This document shows, in pieces, positions 35,055-43,807 of a stretch of 64,000 nt of DNA. Both the position numbers and the translations under genes were made by a program. The stretch is from Microbispora sp. ZYX-F-249 (GTDB lineage Bacteria; Actinomycetota; Actinomycetes; Streptosporangiales; Streptosporangiaceae): positions 230,211 to 294,210 of the forward strand of contig NZ_JBDJAW010000005.1 in the NCBI RefSeq assembly GCF_039649665.1, read 5' to 3'. Within the stretch, counting starts at the first letter, position 1; every line of letters starts with the position of its first letter. The notes under the pieces were generated by a model, which was not told where the DNA came from, did no database searches, and saw only the letters and a program-made list of their open reading frames with translations.

Positions 35055-36165
35055 CGACCGACTGCCCGTCCGGCAGGGCACGCCGTACGCGGCCGAGGTT
35101 GACGTCGGTGTCCTCGGGCGAGGGCGCCACGGCGTGACCGTCCTGGTGGCGTCCGTCGTCCACGATCAGAACCGCGTCGTCCTCGTCGTCCGTCCGTCCC
35201 CGGCCGGCGGCGTCCTCGGGGTGCGCCTCCTGCCCGGACGGCGCGGCCTCCAGAGCCTGCCGCGGGTCGTCACCCGGCTCGTGCCGCTGGTCGTACTGCT
35301 GGTCGTGCTGCTGGTCGTGCTGCTGGTTCGGCGCGCCCGCGGCGATGGCGTGCACCTGCGGCGGCGGCAGCACGGCGGCCTCGTCGATCACCGGCCCCGC
35401 CGCGGTCTCCCGCTGCATCAGGTCGCCGAGCACCGAGCCGATCTCGTTGAGCCGCCGCACGACCTCCGCGTGCGTGTCGGTGAGATACGCCACCCGGCGG
35501 CCGGTGTGCTCGTCCAGCGCGTTCACGCGCTGCTGCGCCGCCGCCAGCATGGCCTCGGCCTGCCCGCGCGCCTCGGAGAGCATCCGCTCCGCCTCCATCC
35601 GGGCGGCGGTGAGCTGCCGCTCCCCCTCGGCGCGGGCGGCGCGCAGGACCTCCTCCGCCTCCGCGCGTGCCGTGCCCAGCGTCTCCTCCGCGTTCGCGCC
35701 CGCCTGCGCCAGCAGCCGGTCCGCCGTGGAGGTGGCGTCGGCGACGCGGCGCTCGGCCTCGTCCTGGGCGGCGGTCCTGATCGCCTCGGCCTGCTCGCGC
35801 GCCGACGTCACCAGCCGCTCGGCCTCGGCCGCCGAGGTCTCGCGCAGCCTCCTGGCCTCCGCCTCGGACGCCTCCTTGTTGGCGGCCGCCTCCTCCTGCG
35901 CCAGCTTGAGTATCTGGCTGAGCCGCTCGCCCAGCTCGTCGGGGTTCTGCGGCGACTCCGCCATCCTCCGCCGCGCCTCGGCCAGCTCCAGCCGGCTCTG
36001 CTCCGCCTGGTCGATCGTGCGCGCGAGCCGTTCCTCCAGGTCCCGGATCTGGTTGCGGGTCCGGATCATGTAGTCGTGGACCTGCCTGCGGCTGTACCCA
36101 CGCATCACGACTTCGAAGGAGTCGTCACTCATGAGGTCGGGGAAGTTGTCGGTCTGATTCGTCAT
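35044..36165 (-). CDS. DivIVA-domain coiled-coil protein
   Basis: This 373-residue cytoplasmic protein has a short DivIVA-like N-terminus (SFEVVMRGYSRRQVHDYM). A long Ala/Glu/Arg coiled coil follows (about 40-235, with repeated RAEAEEVLRAARAEGERQ-like heptads). The acidic tail has a QQHDQ repeat (about residues 285-298) and ends in a disordered stretch. Such proteins organise poles, septa or polar growth in actinobacteria. It is not the canonical Wag31/DivIVA beside ftsZ, so it is likely a paralogue. A 12-base DNA repeat underlies the QHDQ tract. Confidence 0.85.
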   Translation of the reverse strand: MTNQTDNFPDLMSDDSFEVVMRGYSRRQVHDYMIRTRNQIRDLEERLARTIDQAEQSRLELAEARRRMAESPQNPDELGERLSQILKLAQEEAAANKEASEAEARRLRETSAAEAERLVTSAREQAEAIRTAAQDEAERRVADATSTADRLLAQAGANAEETLGTARAEAEEVLRAARAEGERQLTAARMEAERMLSEARGQAEAMLAAAQQRVNALDEHTGRRVAYLTDTHAEVVRRLNEIGSVLGDLMQRETAAGPVIDEAAVLPPPQVHAIAAGAPNQQHDQQHDQQYDQRHEPGDDPRQALEAAPSGQEAHPEDAAGRGRTDDEDDAVLIVDDGRHQDGHAVAPSPEDTDVNLGRVRRALPDGQSVAGN

Positions 36166-36319
36166 GAGAAACCCTGGGGTTGGAGATAACGACGGTAACG
36201 CAGCCAGGACACGACTTTCCTGCTATCCGTCGCACATCGCAACCTGAACGCCACAGGCGCCGGGCGGAACACGGGGCGTCGCATCGAACCCGGCACGGGC
36301 CGCATGGGATCATGACGGC

Positions 36320-36850
36320 ATGCCGTACATAGCGGACCTGGACGACGACGCCGCGCCGATCATCCATCCCGAGGCATGGGTGGCCCCGGGGGCGGTGGTC
36401 GTCGGGAGAGTGCGGCTCGGGCGCGGCGCCAACGTCTGGTACGGATCGGTGCTGCGCGGTGACGACGAACGCATCGAGGTCGGCGACGAGGTCAACATCC
36501 AGGACCTGTGCTGTCTGCACGCCGACCCCGGCGAGCCGGCCATCCTGGAGGACCGGGTGAGCCTCGGCCACCGGGCGATGGTGCACGGCGCGCACGTGGA
36601 GACCGGCGCGCTCGTGGGCATCGGCGCGGTCGTGCTCGGCGGGGCGGTCGTCGGGGCCGGTTCCCTGATCGCCGCGGGGGCCGTCGTGCCGCCCGGCCGC
36701 CGCGTCCCTGCGGGCGTGCTGGTCGCGGGCGTGCCGGGCAAGGTCGTCCGTGAGCTCACCGACGACGATCGCGCCTCCTTCGCGCGTACGCCGGACAACT
36801 ACCTCGCCAAGGCCCGCCGTCACGCCGCGGCCTCGGTTCGGTCCCGATGA
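36320..36850 (+). CDS. Gamma-class carbonic anhydrase-like hexapeptide-repeat protein
   Basis: The 176-residue left-handed beta-helix protein has NVWYGSVLRGDDERIEVGD, IQDLCCLHADPG, and VSLGHRAMVHGAHV. The three His residues expected to bind zinc (in LHAD and GHRAMVHG) are all present. It could hydrate CO2 or be a relative such as YrdA. It is divergent from the DivIVA-like gene. Its last 95 bases overlap the 3' end of the convergent endonuclease-like gene. Confidence 0.88.
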   Translation: MPYIADLDDDAAPIIHPEAWVAPGAVVVGRVRLGRGANVWYGSVLRGDDERIEVGDEVNIQDLCCLHADPGEPAILEDRVSLGHRAMVHGAHVETGALVGIGAVVLGGAVVGAGSLIAAGAVVPPGRRVPAGVLVAGVPGKVVRELTDDDRASFARTPDNYLAKARRHAAASVRSR

Positions 36851-37733
36851 GCGTGCCGGCCAGCGCCAGGTGGTCCGACAGCTCCGGGTCGGTCCTGATG
36901 ACCTCGGCTCCGCCCGGCCGGTAGTCGGCCTCGGTCGCGAAGATGTAGTCGATCTTCCGGCCGCCGCGCGTCGTCGGTTCGCCGCCCCGGCGCGCGAGCC
37001 CGCACGACTCGGCGTCGGCCTCGACGTAGCCGCCGTCGCCCAGGCCCATGCCGTACACGCCGCTGAGCTGGTCGTGGCCGGGCTCGCGGTTGAAGTCGCC
37101 GGTGAGGATGACCGGCGCGCCGCCGGCGTACCGCGCCACCAGTCCGGTGACCTGCCGCGGGGTCTCGGTGTCGGAGATGTGGGTCACGCAGCAGACCGAG
37201 CGGCGCGGGCCGACCCGTCCCGTGGCGCACAGCAGGCCGCGGGGGTGGATCGTCTCGCCGGGCACGGCCGGGGCGTGGTCGGCGCGCAGCAGCCGCCGCA
37301 GCGGCGGGCCCTCGGCGCCGTTCTTCAGCGCGAGCGCCACGCCGAAGGTCTTGCCGTCCGGCGGCGCCGTGTCCGGGGTGAGGTCGCTCCACAACGTGCG
37401 GCACCGGTCCTCACGGCCCGGCCCGCCGCCTTTGGCGTAGCCGTACCAGACCAGGCGGTAGCCGGGCAGCTCACGCCGGAGCAGGCCCACCTGGGCGTAG
37501 CACATCTCGGTGAAGGAGGCGACGTCCACGTCCCTCGACCGGATCAGCGCCGAGACCTGGCCGGCCCAGGTTCTGCGGCGCTGCGGCGTCAGGTCGCGTA
37601 CGCAGGTGCCGGCGCTGTTGCCCGCGGCACAGACGTTGTAGGTGAGCACGCTCACCCGGTAGGTGTCGGCGGCCGGCGGAAGACCCGCGACCACGAGCGC
37701 CACAAATGCCGCTCCTGCCACATATGCCCCCAT
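36756..37733 (-). CDS. Secreted endonuclease/exonuclease/phosphatase-fold protein
   Basis: This 325-residue protein has an N-terminal signal-like helix (GAAFVALVVAGLPPA) and the EEP core: VLTYNVC (start), FTEMC, CCVTHISD, VILTGDFNREPGHD and the C-terminal KIDYIF with ELSDHLAL. These supply the metal-binding Asn, Glu, Asp and the general-base His. The substrate may be nucleic acid, a phospholipid or an inositol phosphate. The C-terminal 30 or so residues (GPWRGSCPAYARRRRDRRR) lie in the antisense overlap with the carbonic anhydrase gene and look less conserved. Confidence 0.85.
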   Translation of the reverse strand: MGAYVAGAAFVALVVAGLPPAADTYRVSVLTYNVCAAGNSAGTCVRDLTPQRRRTWAGQVSALIRSRDVDVASFTEMCYAQVGLLRRELPGYRLVWYGYAKGGGPGREDRCRTLWSDLTPDTAPPDGKTFGVALALKNGAEGPPLRRLLRADHAPAVPGETIHPRGLLCATGRVGPRRSVCCVTHISDTETPRQVTGLVARYAGGAPVILTGDFNREPGHDQLSGVYGMGLGDGGYVEADAESCGLARRGGEPTTRGGRKIDYIFATEADYRPGGAEVIRTDPELSDHLALAGTLIGTEPRPRRDGGPWRGSCPAYARRRRDRRR

Positions 37734-37758
37734 ACATGGAGAAGCTAGTCAGCAGCGA

Positions 37759-39009
37759 TCACCCCACCCAGGCACCTGTGGTGAAATTTCCGACATTGAT
37801 TGCCATCACAGGCGCGGCGACCGCGATGTAGGCCATGAAGGCCCAGGGCCTCCGGCTGCCGACGACGCCGACGGAGATGTAGAGCGGCCACCACAGCAGC
37901 GACGCCCGGCCCACCGACATGTAGAACGACGACATCGCCAGCAGCGCCACCGCCTGCGGCGCCAGATAGGCGAAGTCGGCCCAGTTGCGCCGCACCAGCC
38001 GTGCGACGATCAGCACGACCAGCACGATGGCCGAGATGATCTCCTCGCGATACGACGTCGTCAGAGCGGGCTCGTCGAACGACCGGTGCCAGGTGTTGAT
38101 GAAGACGTTCCAGGGCGCCTCGGGGTAGCGGCCCCAGTACTGCGCCTCCGCCGCCTTCCAGGCCATGAGGTCGCCGGTGCGGTGCCAGAGATAGATCATG
38201 TACGCCAGCACCGGCACGCCCGGCAGCAGCAGCCACGGCGCCTTCCGCCACCCCTTCGGGGCACGCAGCCCGTTGCGCGCGACGAGGAACTGCACGACCA
38301 GCCCGAGGACGAGGAAGAGCCCGGAGATGCGGATGGACGAGGCGAAGGCGGCGCAGACGGCGGCGGCCTCCCACCGGCCCTGGCGTGCCAGCAGCCACGC
38401 GGGGATGGCCAGCGCGAGGAACAGCGCCTCCGTGTAGCCGGCGAGCAGGAACACCGCGAACGGGCTGCAGAAGAACGCCAGCACGGTCCAGTGGCCGCTG
38501 CCCTCCCGGTACGACTCGCTCAGCCGCGACAGCGCCACCGCCACGACGGCGCTCGCGACGAACGAGATCAGGACGAGGGCGAGCCTCAGGTCCGGGATGA
38601 CCACCTGCACGGCGCGCAGCAGCAGCGGCAGGCCCGGGAAGAACGCGACGAGCCGCGGCGAGTCATGGTCCTCCGGCCGGCCGTCGTAGCCGTACCGCGC
38701 GATGTCCATGAAGTTGTAGGAGTCGTACCGGTTGAACCGGTCGAGGATCGGGTCCTCCGTGCGGCCGGGCGCCGCGAGTATCAGATAGATGTAGCAGGCG
38801 ATCTGCCAGAAGAACCAGATCAGCAGGGCCGTGCGGTCGCTCGGCCGGCCGAGCCACCACACCGCCCGCCATGTCCGGCCCGAGTGCGGCCCCGCCTGCT
38901 CGCCGGTCGCCGTGCCGCCAGAGCTGTCCACGGACGTCATCTTCTCCGACGCCTCGTCCGCGCCCTGCTCCCGGGCGGTCCCGGCCTGCTGGATCTCCGT
39001 CACGAGCAC
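37759..39009 (-). CDS. GT-C mannosyltransferase-like membrane protein (PIG-V type)
   Basis: This 416-residue polytopic protein has about 9-10 helices. The first periplasmic loop holds FNRYDSYNFMDIARYGYDG, the acidic W/D-x-F/Y pattern of PIG-V-like GT-C enzymes, followed by AFFPGLPLLLRAVQ. It should transfer a mannose from polyprenyl-phosphomannose on the outer face of the membrane. The long disordered N-terminus and a GTG start at 39009 are uncertain; an internal Met near residue 24 is possible. It lies 25 bases before the endonuclease-like gene, same strand. Confidence 0.82.
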   Translation of the reverse strand: MLVTEIQQAGTAREQGADEASEKMTSVDSSGGTATGEQAGPHSGRTWRAVWWLGRPSDRTALLIWFFWQIACYIYLILAAPGRTEDPILDRFNRYDSYNFMDIARYGYDGRPEDHDSPRLVAFFPGLPLLLRAVQVVIPDLRLALVLISFVASAVVAVALSRLSESYREGSGHWTVLAFFCSPFAVFLLAGYTEALFLALAIPAWLLARQGRWEAAAVCAAFASSIRISGLFLVLGLVVQFLVARNGLRAPKGWRKAPWLLLPGVPVLAYMIYLWHRTGDLMAWKAAEAQYWGRYPEAPWNVFINTWHRSFDEPALTTSYREEIISAIVLVVLIVARLVRRNWADFAYLAPQAVALLAMSSFYMSVGRASLLWWPLYISVGVVGSRRPWAFMAYIAVAAPVMAINVGNFTTGAWVG

Positions 39010-39335
39010 CTATGGAATACGCCACGGCAGTTCATGCCAAGTGGCGAGCGCCCCCGGGATACGTCCCGATGCCTGGAAATACGGATATGCGCTGCTCAGC
39101 GCCTCCCGGCCCGTGAAACTTTCACCGACGGCCTCCCGGGCGCCACGGGCTTCCGCCGCCTGTCGGACCGGCCAGCTACCATCGGATCCAGCGAGGGGAC
39201 CGCCGGAGATCGTCCCGGCGATCGGGTGCCCCCGGAGGGCATCGGCCGGGGTTCGGCCGTCGCCCACTCCGGCCGCCCGACCGGCCGGACAGGCGAGAAG
39301 CCGTCCTCTCCAGAGGACGGAGGAGTCACTGCCGC
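39010..39335. other. 326-base region upstream of two divergent genes
   Basis: No gene is supported here. It contains the perfect palindrome CCGTCCTCT-CC-AGAGGACGG (39301-39320). The right arm ends in the GGAGGAG ribosome binding site of the plus-strand gene at 39336, so a hairpin could hide that site. The rest shows no clear promoter. Confidence 0.5.
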
Positions 39336-40781
39336 GTGTACTGGGACGGGTTCACTGCGATGGAGCGCGACGTGCGCGCCGTCGTCGGCGACCCCCGGTG
39401 GACGCTGCTCCCCCCGCTCGCACGGGCGCACACCCTGGCCCAGCGGGCGCTGGTCACCTCGGACGGCGCGTGGTGGCTGTTCGGCGCGCACGCCCGCTGG
39501 TATCGCCTGGACCGCGTCGACGGCCGCTGGCACCTGTCGGCGCCGCCGCTGCACCCGGCCGTACGCACCGCCGCCCGGCCGCACCCGCCGGACGTCGCGA
39601 TCCCGCCGGCGCTGATCCCCGCCGGGCCCGACTTCGCCTACGACCGCGGGTCCACCCAGGCGTTCGTCGGCCCGGACGTGCCGCACGAGATCACCGAACG
39701 GCTCCGCGCGCTGCTCCTGGCCCACCGCGGGCTGCGGCGGGAGGACTTCCCCCTCGGCGACAGCGTCTACCGCGAGATCTTCGCCCGCGACGTGGCCGCG
39801 ACGGTGGCGGCCGTGTGGGGCACGATCATGTGGTGCGCCTACGCGCCCGCCTTCGACGGCAACGAGGTCATGCTGTCGATGTTCGGCGAGTTCCTGGCCC
39901 GGCCCCTGCCCGGGGACGACTGGGTGCGCTGGCTGCCCATGGGGTCGCTCGACGCGCTCGTGGCCCTGTACGCCGAGCGGATGCGCTCCGGCGCCGGGGA
40001 CGCCGGCCTGCGCCTCGCCGGGCTGATGGCCGAGACGGCCACGGTGCTGCGCGCCGACCCCCGGTTCCGGCCGCGGGCCGACGCGCTGATCGCGATGGCC
40101 GAGCCGCTGCTCACCAGCCCCTGGCTGGACCAGCACGCCTTGCCCGGCGGCGCCGTGCGGCAGGCCTGGCTGGCGCGCTGCCCCCCGCACCTCGTCTCCG
40201 CCACGCTCCCGGAGTGGGCGCCGGGCGAGCACTTCCGGCACACCCTGTACGACCTCGTCGAGGCCCTGGGCTACACGGCCGCCCGGGGGATGGATCCACG
40301 GGCCGTGGCGGCCGCGCTGCTCGCCGCCGACGTGGCCGGCGTGTGCGGCGTGTCCGAGCCCGCCTGGGCGGCGCCGGGCAGTTCACAGACCGCGCAGGTG
40401 GTCACCGCGCTGTATCCGTGGATGGACGACGAACTCCGGCAGGCCCTCTATCTCGCGCTCACCGATCCCGCCCATCCGCTGCGGGGCTGCTGGCCGGCCG
40501 GCGGCGAACTCCCTCCGGGGCTGGTCCCGCCGGACCGGGAGACGGCCGCCGCCCTGCTCGGCTCCGCGTACGCGACCGGGCTGGCCTGGTGCGCCCTGAC
40601 GGGCACACCCGCGCCCACCGTGGGTTTCCCGGTGTGCGCCGCGGTCGTGCAGTGCCTGATCCACCAGCGCGACGATCCGCGCCCGCAGGAGGCGGCGGAG
40701 CACGGGCGCGACCTGGAGGAGTCCGGGAGCTGGCTGTTCGAAACTTCTAATTCGGATATTTCGTCCTTACCTCCGCTTTAG
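39336..40781 (+). CDS. Hypothetical protein, 481 residues, not recognised
   Basis: I do not recognise the family. The protein is soluble and Ala/Leu/Pro-rich with many Trp and no signal peptide. The N-terminal 70 residues (TSDGAWWLFGAHARWYRLDR) look like a beta-rich WxxR module often found in uncharacterised actinomycete proteins. The middle is helical (VYREIFARDVAATVAAVWG), and the tail contains a Ser/Asn-rich end. The GTG start follows GGAGGAG by about 11 bases; an ATG at 39360 is an alternative. It stands alone, flanked by a GT-C gene and a small ORF. Confidence 0.7.
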   Translation: MYWDGFTAMERDVRAVVGDPRWTLLPPLARAHTLAQRALVTSDGAWWLFGAHARWYRLDRVDGRWHLSAPPLHPAVRTAARPHPPDVAIPPALIPAGPDFAYDRGSTQAFVGPDVPHEITERLRALLLAHRGLRREDFPLGDSVYREIFARDVAATVAAVWGTIMWCAYAPAFDGNEVMLSMFGEFLARPLPGDDWVRWLPMGSLDALVALYAERMRSGAGDAGLRLAGLMAETATVLRADPRFRPRADALIAMAEPLLTSPWLDQHALPGGAVRQAWLARCPPHLVSATLPEWAPGEHFRHTLYDLVEALGYTAARGMDPRAVAAALLAADVAGVCGVSEPAWAAPGSSQTAQVVTALYPWMDDELRQALYLALTDPAHPLRGCWPAGGELPPGLVPPDRETAAALLGSAYATGLAWCALTGTPAPTVGFPVCAAVVQCLIHQRDDPRPQEAAEHGRDLEESGSWLFETSNSDISSLPPL

Positions 40782-40955
40782 CAATCCCTTCCCCTCATCA
40801 CCGTCTTTTTCATCGAATCGTGATCTCGGTATCGGGGAAATGGTCCCGGAGGGACGAGGGACGACGGCCGGAATGGTCACGATGGGCCATGTCGCGGGAA
40901 GGTACCCGGACGTAACCTCGTGATGGGTGTGGGCTGCGGAAGGAAGGACGACGCG

Positions 40956-41117
40956 GTGGGGCACGACGACCTGGACTCTCGGGTCCACGACCGTGTCGCG
41001 TTGGACGAGATCGCGCTCTACGCCGAGGTGCTGGAGGCCGTGAACATCACGGAGAACCGACTGACCTTGGAAGAGCTCGACAACGCGCTCGGATTGCGGA
41101 CTTCGGCGAGCCGCTGA
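40956..41117 (+). CDS. Small acidic helical protein, unknown function
   Basis: This 53-residue protein (DLDSRVHDRVALDEIALYAE, then LEAVNITENRLTLEELDNAL) is predicted to be mostly helical. GTG at 40956 has AGGAAGG about 9 bases upstream. A longer form from GTG 40920 lacks a ribosome binding site. A terminator hairpin follows directly. Its composition is reminiscent of small anti-sigma-like or regulatory peptides, but no family is assigned. Confidence 0.55.
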   Translation: MGHDDLDSRVHDRVALDEIALYAEVLEAVNITENRLTLEELDNALGLRTSASR

Positions 41118-41134
41118 AGGCATTGAGAGCACGG

Positions 41135-41168
41135 ACCGTCCCGGGTACCCGATGGGGCCCGGGACGGT
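41135..41168 (+). terminator. Terminator hairpin after the small helical-protein gene
   Basis: ACCGTCCCGGG (41135-41145) and CCCGGGACGGT (41158-41168) form a perfect 11-bp stem with a 12-base loop. It lies between the convergent small ORF and csoR-like gene and could serve both. Confidence 0.7.
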
Positions 41169-41202
41169 TGCTCAACCGGAAGATCCGTTCAACTGACAGG
41201 GA

Positions 41203-41484
41203 TCACGACCTGACGAGCCGGGCGATGGCCGCCGAGGCCTCCTTCACCTTCTCGCCCGCCTCCGGGCCTCCGCTCTTGACCGCGTCGGCGACGCAGTGGG
41301 CGATGTGGTCCTCCAGCAGGCCGAGCGCCACCGCCTGGAGAGCGCGGGTGGCCGCCGAGACCTGGGTGAGGATGTCGATGCAGTAGGCCTCCTCGTCCAC
41401 CATCCGCTGCAGCCCCCGGATCTGTCCCTCGATCCGGCGCAGGCGGGTGAGGTAGGCCTGTTTGTCCCCGCTGTACCCGTGCAT
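41203..41484 (-). CDS. CsoR-family metal-sensing repressor
   Basis: This 93-residue all-helical repressor (DUF156) has the conserved RLRRIEGQIRGLQRMV helix and the Cu(I) triad Cys-His-Cys: Cys in EEAYCIDILTQ, and His and Cys in LEDHIAHCV. It should release DNA on binding copper. A matching palindrome lies 10 bases before its start, so autoregulation is likely. No copper ATPase or chaperone gene is in the window, so its targets are elsewhere. Confidence 0.92.
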   Translation of the reverse strand: MHGYSGDKQAYLTRLRRIEGQIRGLQRMVDEEAYCIDILTQVSAATRALQAVALGLLEDHIAHCVADAVKSGGPEAGEKVKEASAAIARLVRS

Positions 41485-41493
41485 CCTTCAACG

Positions 41494-41510
41494 ATACCCG
41501 TTACCGGTAT
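41494..41510. promoter_or_regulatory. Probable CsoR operator
   Basis: ATACC-N7-GGTAT (41494-41510) is a perfect interrupted palindrome just upstream of the csoR-like start. Its layout resembles known GC-centred CsoR boxes. Confidence 0.55.
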
Positions 41511-41598
41511 TCAGCGGGCGCCGCTCCGATCCGGCGGGTAGGGCGGGTGCTCCAGGGAATGCCTCCATGGACCGGCTCATAGCGACCCTGGAGTCGCG

Positions 41599-42645
41599 AT
41601 GGGAACACAGGCTGTCCTCCGTACGCTGCCGTTCGCCGCCATGGCGGCGGTGGTGGTCCTCGACCTGCTCGCCGGGCCCACCCTGGGCCTGCTGCCGTTG
41701 CTGACCCTCGGGCCCGCGTTCGCCGCGGTGACGGGCGGCACGCGCCACACTCTGCTGGCCGGGCTGGTCGCGCTCGTCCTGGCCGTGCCGATCGCCTACT
41801 ACGATCGTCTGCTCGGCGGCCCGGTGATCACGATCACGCTCGTCGCGATCGTCGGGGTGACCGCGGCCGCCGTACTGGCGTGCCGGCTCCGGGCCGAGGG
41901 CGAGCGCACGCTGGCGAACGTCCGCCTCGTCGCCGAGGCGGTCCAGCGCGTGCTGCTGCGCCCGGTGCCCCGCCACGCGGGCGATCTGCGCATCGCCCTG
42001 TCCTACACGTCCGCCACGGCGGAGGCCCGCATCGGCGGCGACCTGTACGACATCACCAGGGGACCCGGCGGTGTCCGGCTGATCGTCGGCGACGTGCAGG
42101 GCAAGGGCCTGGAGGCCGTGGAGACGGCGGCCTCGGTGGTCGGCGCCTTCCGGGAGGCCGCCTACGACGAGCCGACGCTCGCCGCCGTCGGCCAATGCCT
42201 GGAGGACCACCTCGCGCGGCGGCTCGGCGGGGAGAAGTTCGTCACCGCCGTGCTCGCGGAGGTGCACGAGGACGAGATCGAACTGCTCAACTACGGCCAC
42301 CCGCCGCCTCTGCTGCTGACGGGCGACGGCCGCAGCCGCCGGCTCGAACCACGCGAGGAGACGCCGCCGCTCGGCCTTGTCGCGCTCGCCCCCACCGGGC
42401 CGCGGCCGTACGGGTGCGCGTTCCGCCAGGGCGACCGGATCCTCTTCTACACCGACGGCGTGATCGAGGCGCGGGGCCGGGACGGCGCCTTCTATCCCCT
42501 GGAGGACCGGGCGCCCCGCCTGCTCCGGGGCGGCGACGACCCGCAGATCACGCTCGACCTGCTGGAACACGACCTGGTCGCACACGTCGGCGGGCCCCTC
42601 ACCGATGACGCCGCCATGCTGCTCGTCCGCAGGGAACACCCCTGA
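41599..42645 (+). CDS. Membrane-anchored PP2C/SpoIIE-type serine phosphatase
   Basis: The 348-residue protein has about four N-terminal helices (residues 10-95). A SpoIIE/PP2C phosphatase domain (about 125-345) follows with ARIGGDLYDI, LIVGDVQGKGLEA, NYGHPPPLLL, LFYTDGVIEAR and LTDDAAMLLV. The metal-binding Asp residues are present. Such enzymes dephosphorylate anti-sigma antagonists and turn on alternative sigma factors. A STAS-domain antagonist follows about 110 bases downstream, the likely substrate. Confidence 0.92.
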   Translation: MGTQAVLRTLPFAAMAAVVVLDLLAGPTLGLLPLLTLGPAFAAVTGGTRHTLLAGLVALVLAVPIAYYDRLLGGPVITITLVAIVGVTAAAVLACRLRAEGERTLANVRLVAEAVQRVLLRPVPRHAGDLRIALSYTSATAEARIGGDLYDITRGPGGVRLIVGDVQGKGLEAVETAASVVGAFREAAYDEPTLAAVGQCLEDHLARRLGGEKFVTAVLAEVHEDEIELLNYGHPPPLLLTGDGRSRRLEPREETPPLGLVALAPTGPRPYGCAFRQGDRILFYTDGVIEARGRDGAFYPLEDRAPRLLRGGDDPQITLDLLEHDLVAHVGGPLTDDAAMLLVRREHP

Positions 42646-42755
42646 CGGCCTGGCCGGGGCATCGTTTGCCATGTGCAATCATTGACGGACAGTTCTGGCC
42701 CCAGCCGTACGGCGACGGCCGGATCGCAGGGCCAGGTGGGCAGGGGCGAGCACGA

Positions 42756-43142
42756 GTGGAACCGGGAAGGCACGGACAGCCCGACAGCTTCTCCATGCTC
42801 ACTGTTCTGGACGAGAACGTCGTGATCATCAGGATGTTCGGCGACCTGGATCTGGTCGCCGCCCCCTCGCTGCGTGCCTGCCTGGCCGAGGCGGTCGGGT
42901 TGCGCACCCCGCCCCGCATCGTGGTCGACGCCGAAGGGCTCAGATTCTGCGACTCGACCGGGCTGAGCGTCCTCATGGGGGCCCTGAGCGCCGTCAGGGC
43001 GGCCGGCGGGCGCCTGGCGCTCAGCGGCGCCCACGGGCGCTTCGCCCGGATGCTCCGGATCACCGGCCTCGACTCGGAGCTGCCGATCCACGACACCCCC
43101 ACCGACGCCGCCGCCCACCTCGCCCGGCCCGGCGGCGCCTAG
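42756..43142 (+). CDS. STAS-domain anti-sigma factor antagonist
   Basis: This protein has about 128 residues. The STAS core reads MFGDLDLVAAPSLRACLAEA, PRIVVDAEGLRFCDSTGLSV (phosphorylatable Ser/Thr in DSTGL) and GRLALSGAHGRFARMLRITG. It should bind an anti-sigma kinase of the RsbW type. The start is uncertain: GTG 42756 has GGGGCGAG upstream, while an ATG at 42666 would add 30 unconserved residues. Its stop codon overlaps the stop of the convergent secreted-protein gene by 4 bases. Confidence 0.85.
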   Translation: MEPGRHGQPDSFSMLTVLDENVVIIRMFGDLDLVAAPSLRACLAEAVGLRTPPRIVVDAEGLRFCDSTGLSVLMGALSAVRAAGGRLALSGAHGRFARMLRITGLDSELPIHDTPTDAAAHLARPGGA

Positions 43143-43711
43143 TTGACGCAGTCCTGGGTCTTGAGGCTCAGGGCCAGCTGGTAGACCTTGCCGCCGCGCG
43201 ACAGCAGGAAGACGTAGTCGGCCCTGCGGTTGCCGGGGACCGTTGTGACGGGGTAACCGCTGGCGGCCGTCCTGAGATGCGGATAGGCCTTCTCCACCTG
43301 CCTGCGGGTGGAGCCGATCCCGATGCCCTCGGGGGTCCTGACGCCCCTGGGCGCGAAGATCACGGCGACGCCGCGCTTCTTCGAGATGAACAGGCCGGCC
43401 CCGTCCGCGCCGGTCGGGTGCGCCCTCAGGTCCCAGCCCGAGCAGCCGCCCCCGCCGCCGAACTTCTTGACGACCCTGCGGGTCTTCTGGGCCTGCTTGG
43501 CGCTCATCCCCAGCGTCACGCCGCCGTAGCCGTACGGCCCCAGCCTGCCGGCGGCGCCGCCGGAGGCGCTCCCAGCGGCATTCACCGCGGCGCTCACGGG
43601 GGCGCTCGGCGCCGCACTCGCGGACGTGGCGCCGACCGGCGCGACGCCCATGGCGAGGACCGCCACCGCCACCGCCACCGGGCGCCCCAGACGCGCAGCC
43701 GTGTTCGTCAT
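43139..43711 (-). CDS. Secreted protein of unknown function
   Basis: This 190-residue protein has a Sec signal (GRPVAVAVAVLAMGVAPVGA, cleavage near ASA). An Ala/Ser-rich linker is followed by a compact domain with GGVTLGMSAKQAQ, TPEGIGIGSTRRQVEKAYP and two Cys (CSGWDL, TQDCVN). The repeated GMSAKQ/GSTRRQV pattern resembles small PASTA/SmpA-like modules seen in exported actinomycete proteins. The ATG at 43711 follows GGGAGG. Confidence 0.75.
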   Translation of the reverse strand: MTNTAARLGRPVAVAVAVLAMGVAPVGATSASAAPSAPVSAAVNAAGSASGGAAGRLGPYGYGGVTLGMSAKQAQKTRRVVKKFGGGGGCSGWDLRAHPTGADGAGLFISKKRGVAVIFAPRGVRTPEGIGIGSTRRQVEKAYPHLRTAASGYPVTTVPGNRRADYVFLLSRGGKVYQLALSLKTQDCVN

Positions 43712-43807
43712 CCCGCTTTCCTCCCGATCCCCCTGGTCGTCGTCCGCCCTAGCATCACGCCGGGCTCTTGCGGCCCGGTTGCGGCCCACTGGGGAGCGGC
43801 GGCGCGA

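Noticed and set aside
39010..39267. 85-codon minus-strand ORF ending where the GT-C gene begins
   Set aside because: No ribosome binding site and atypical composition; likely a shadow.
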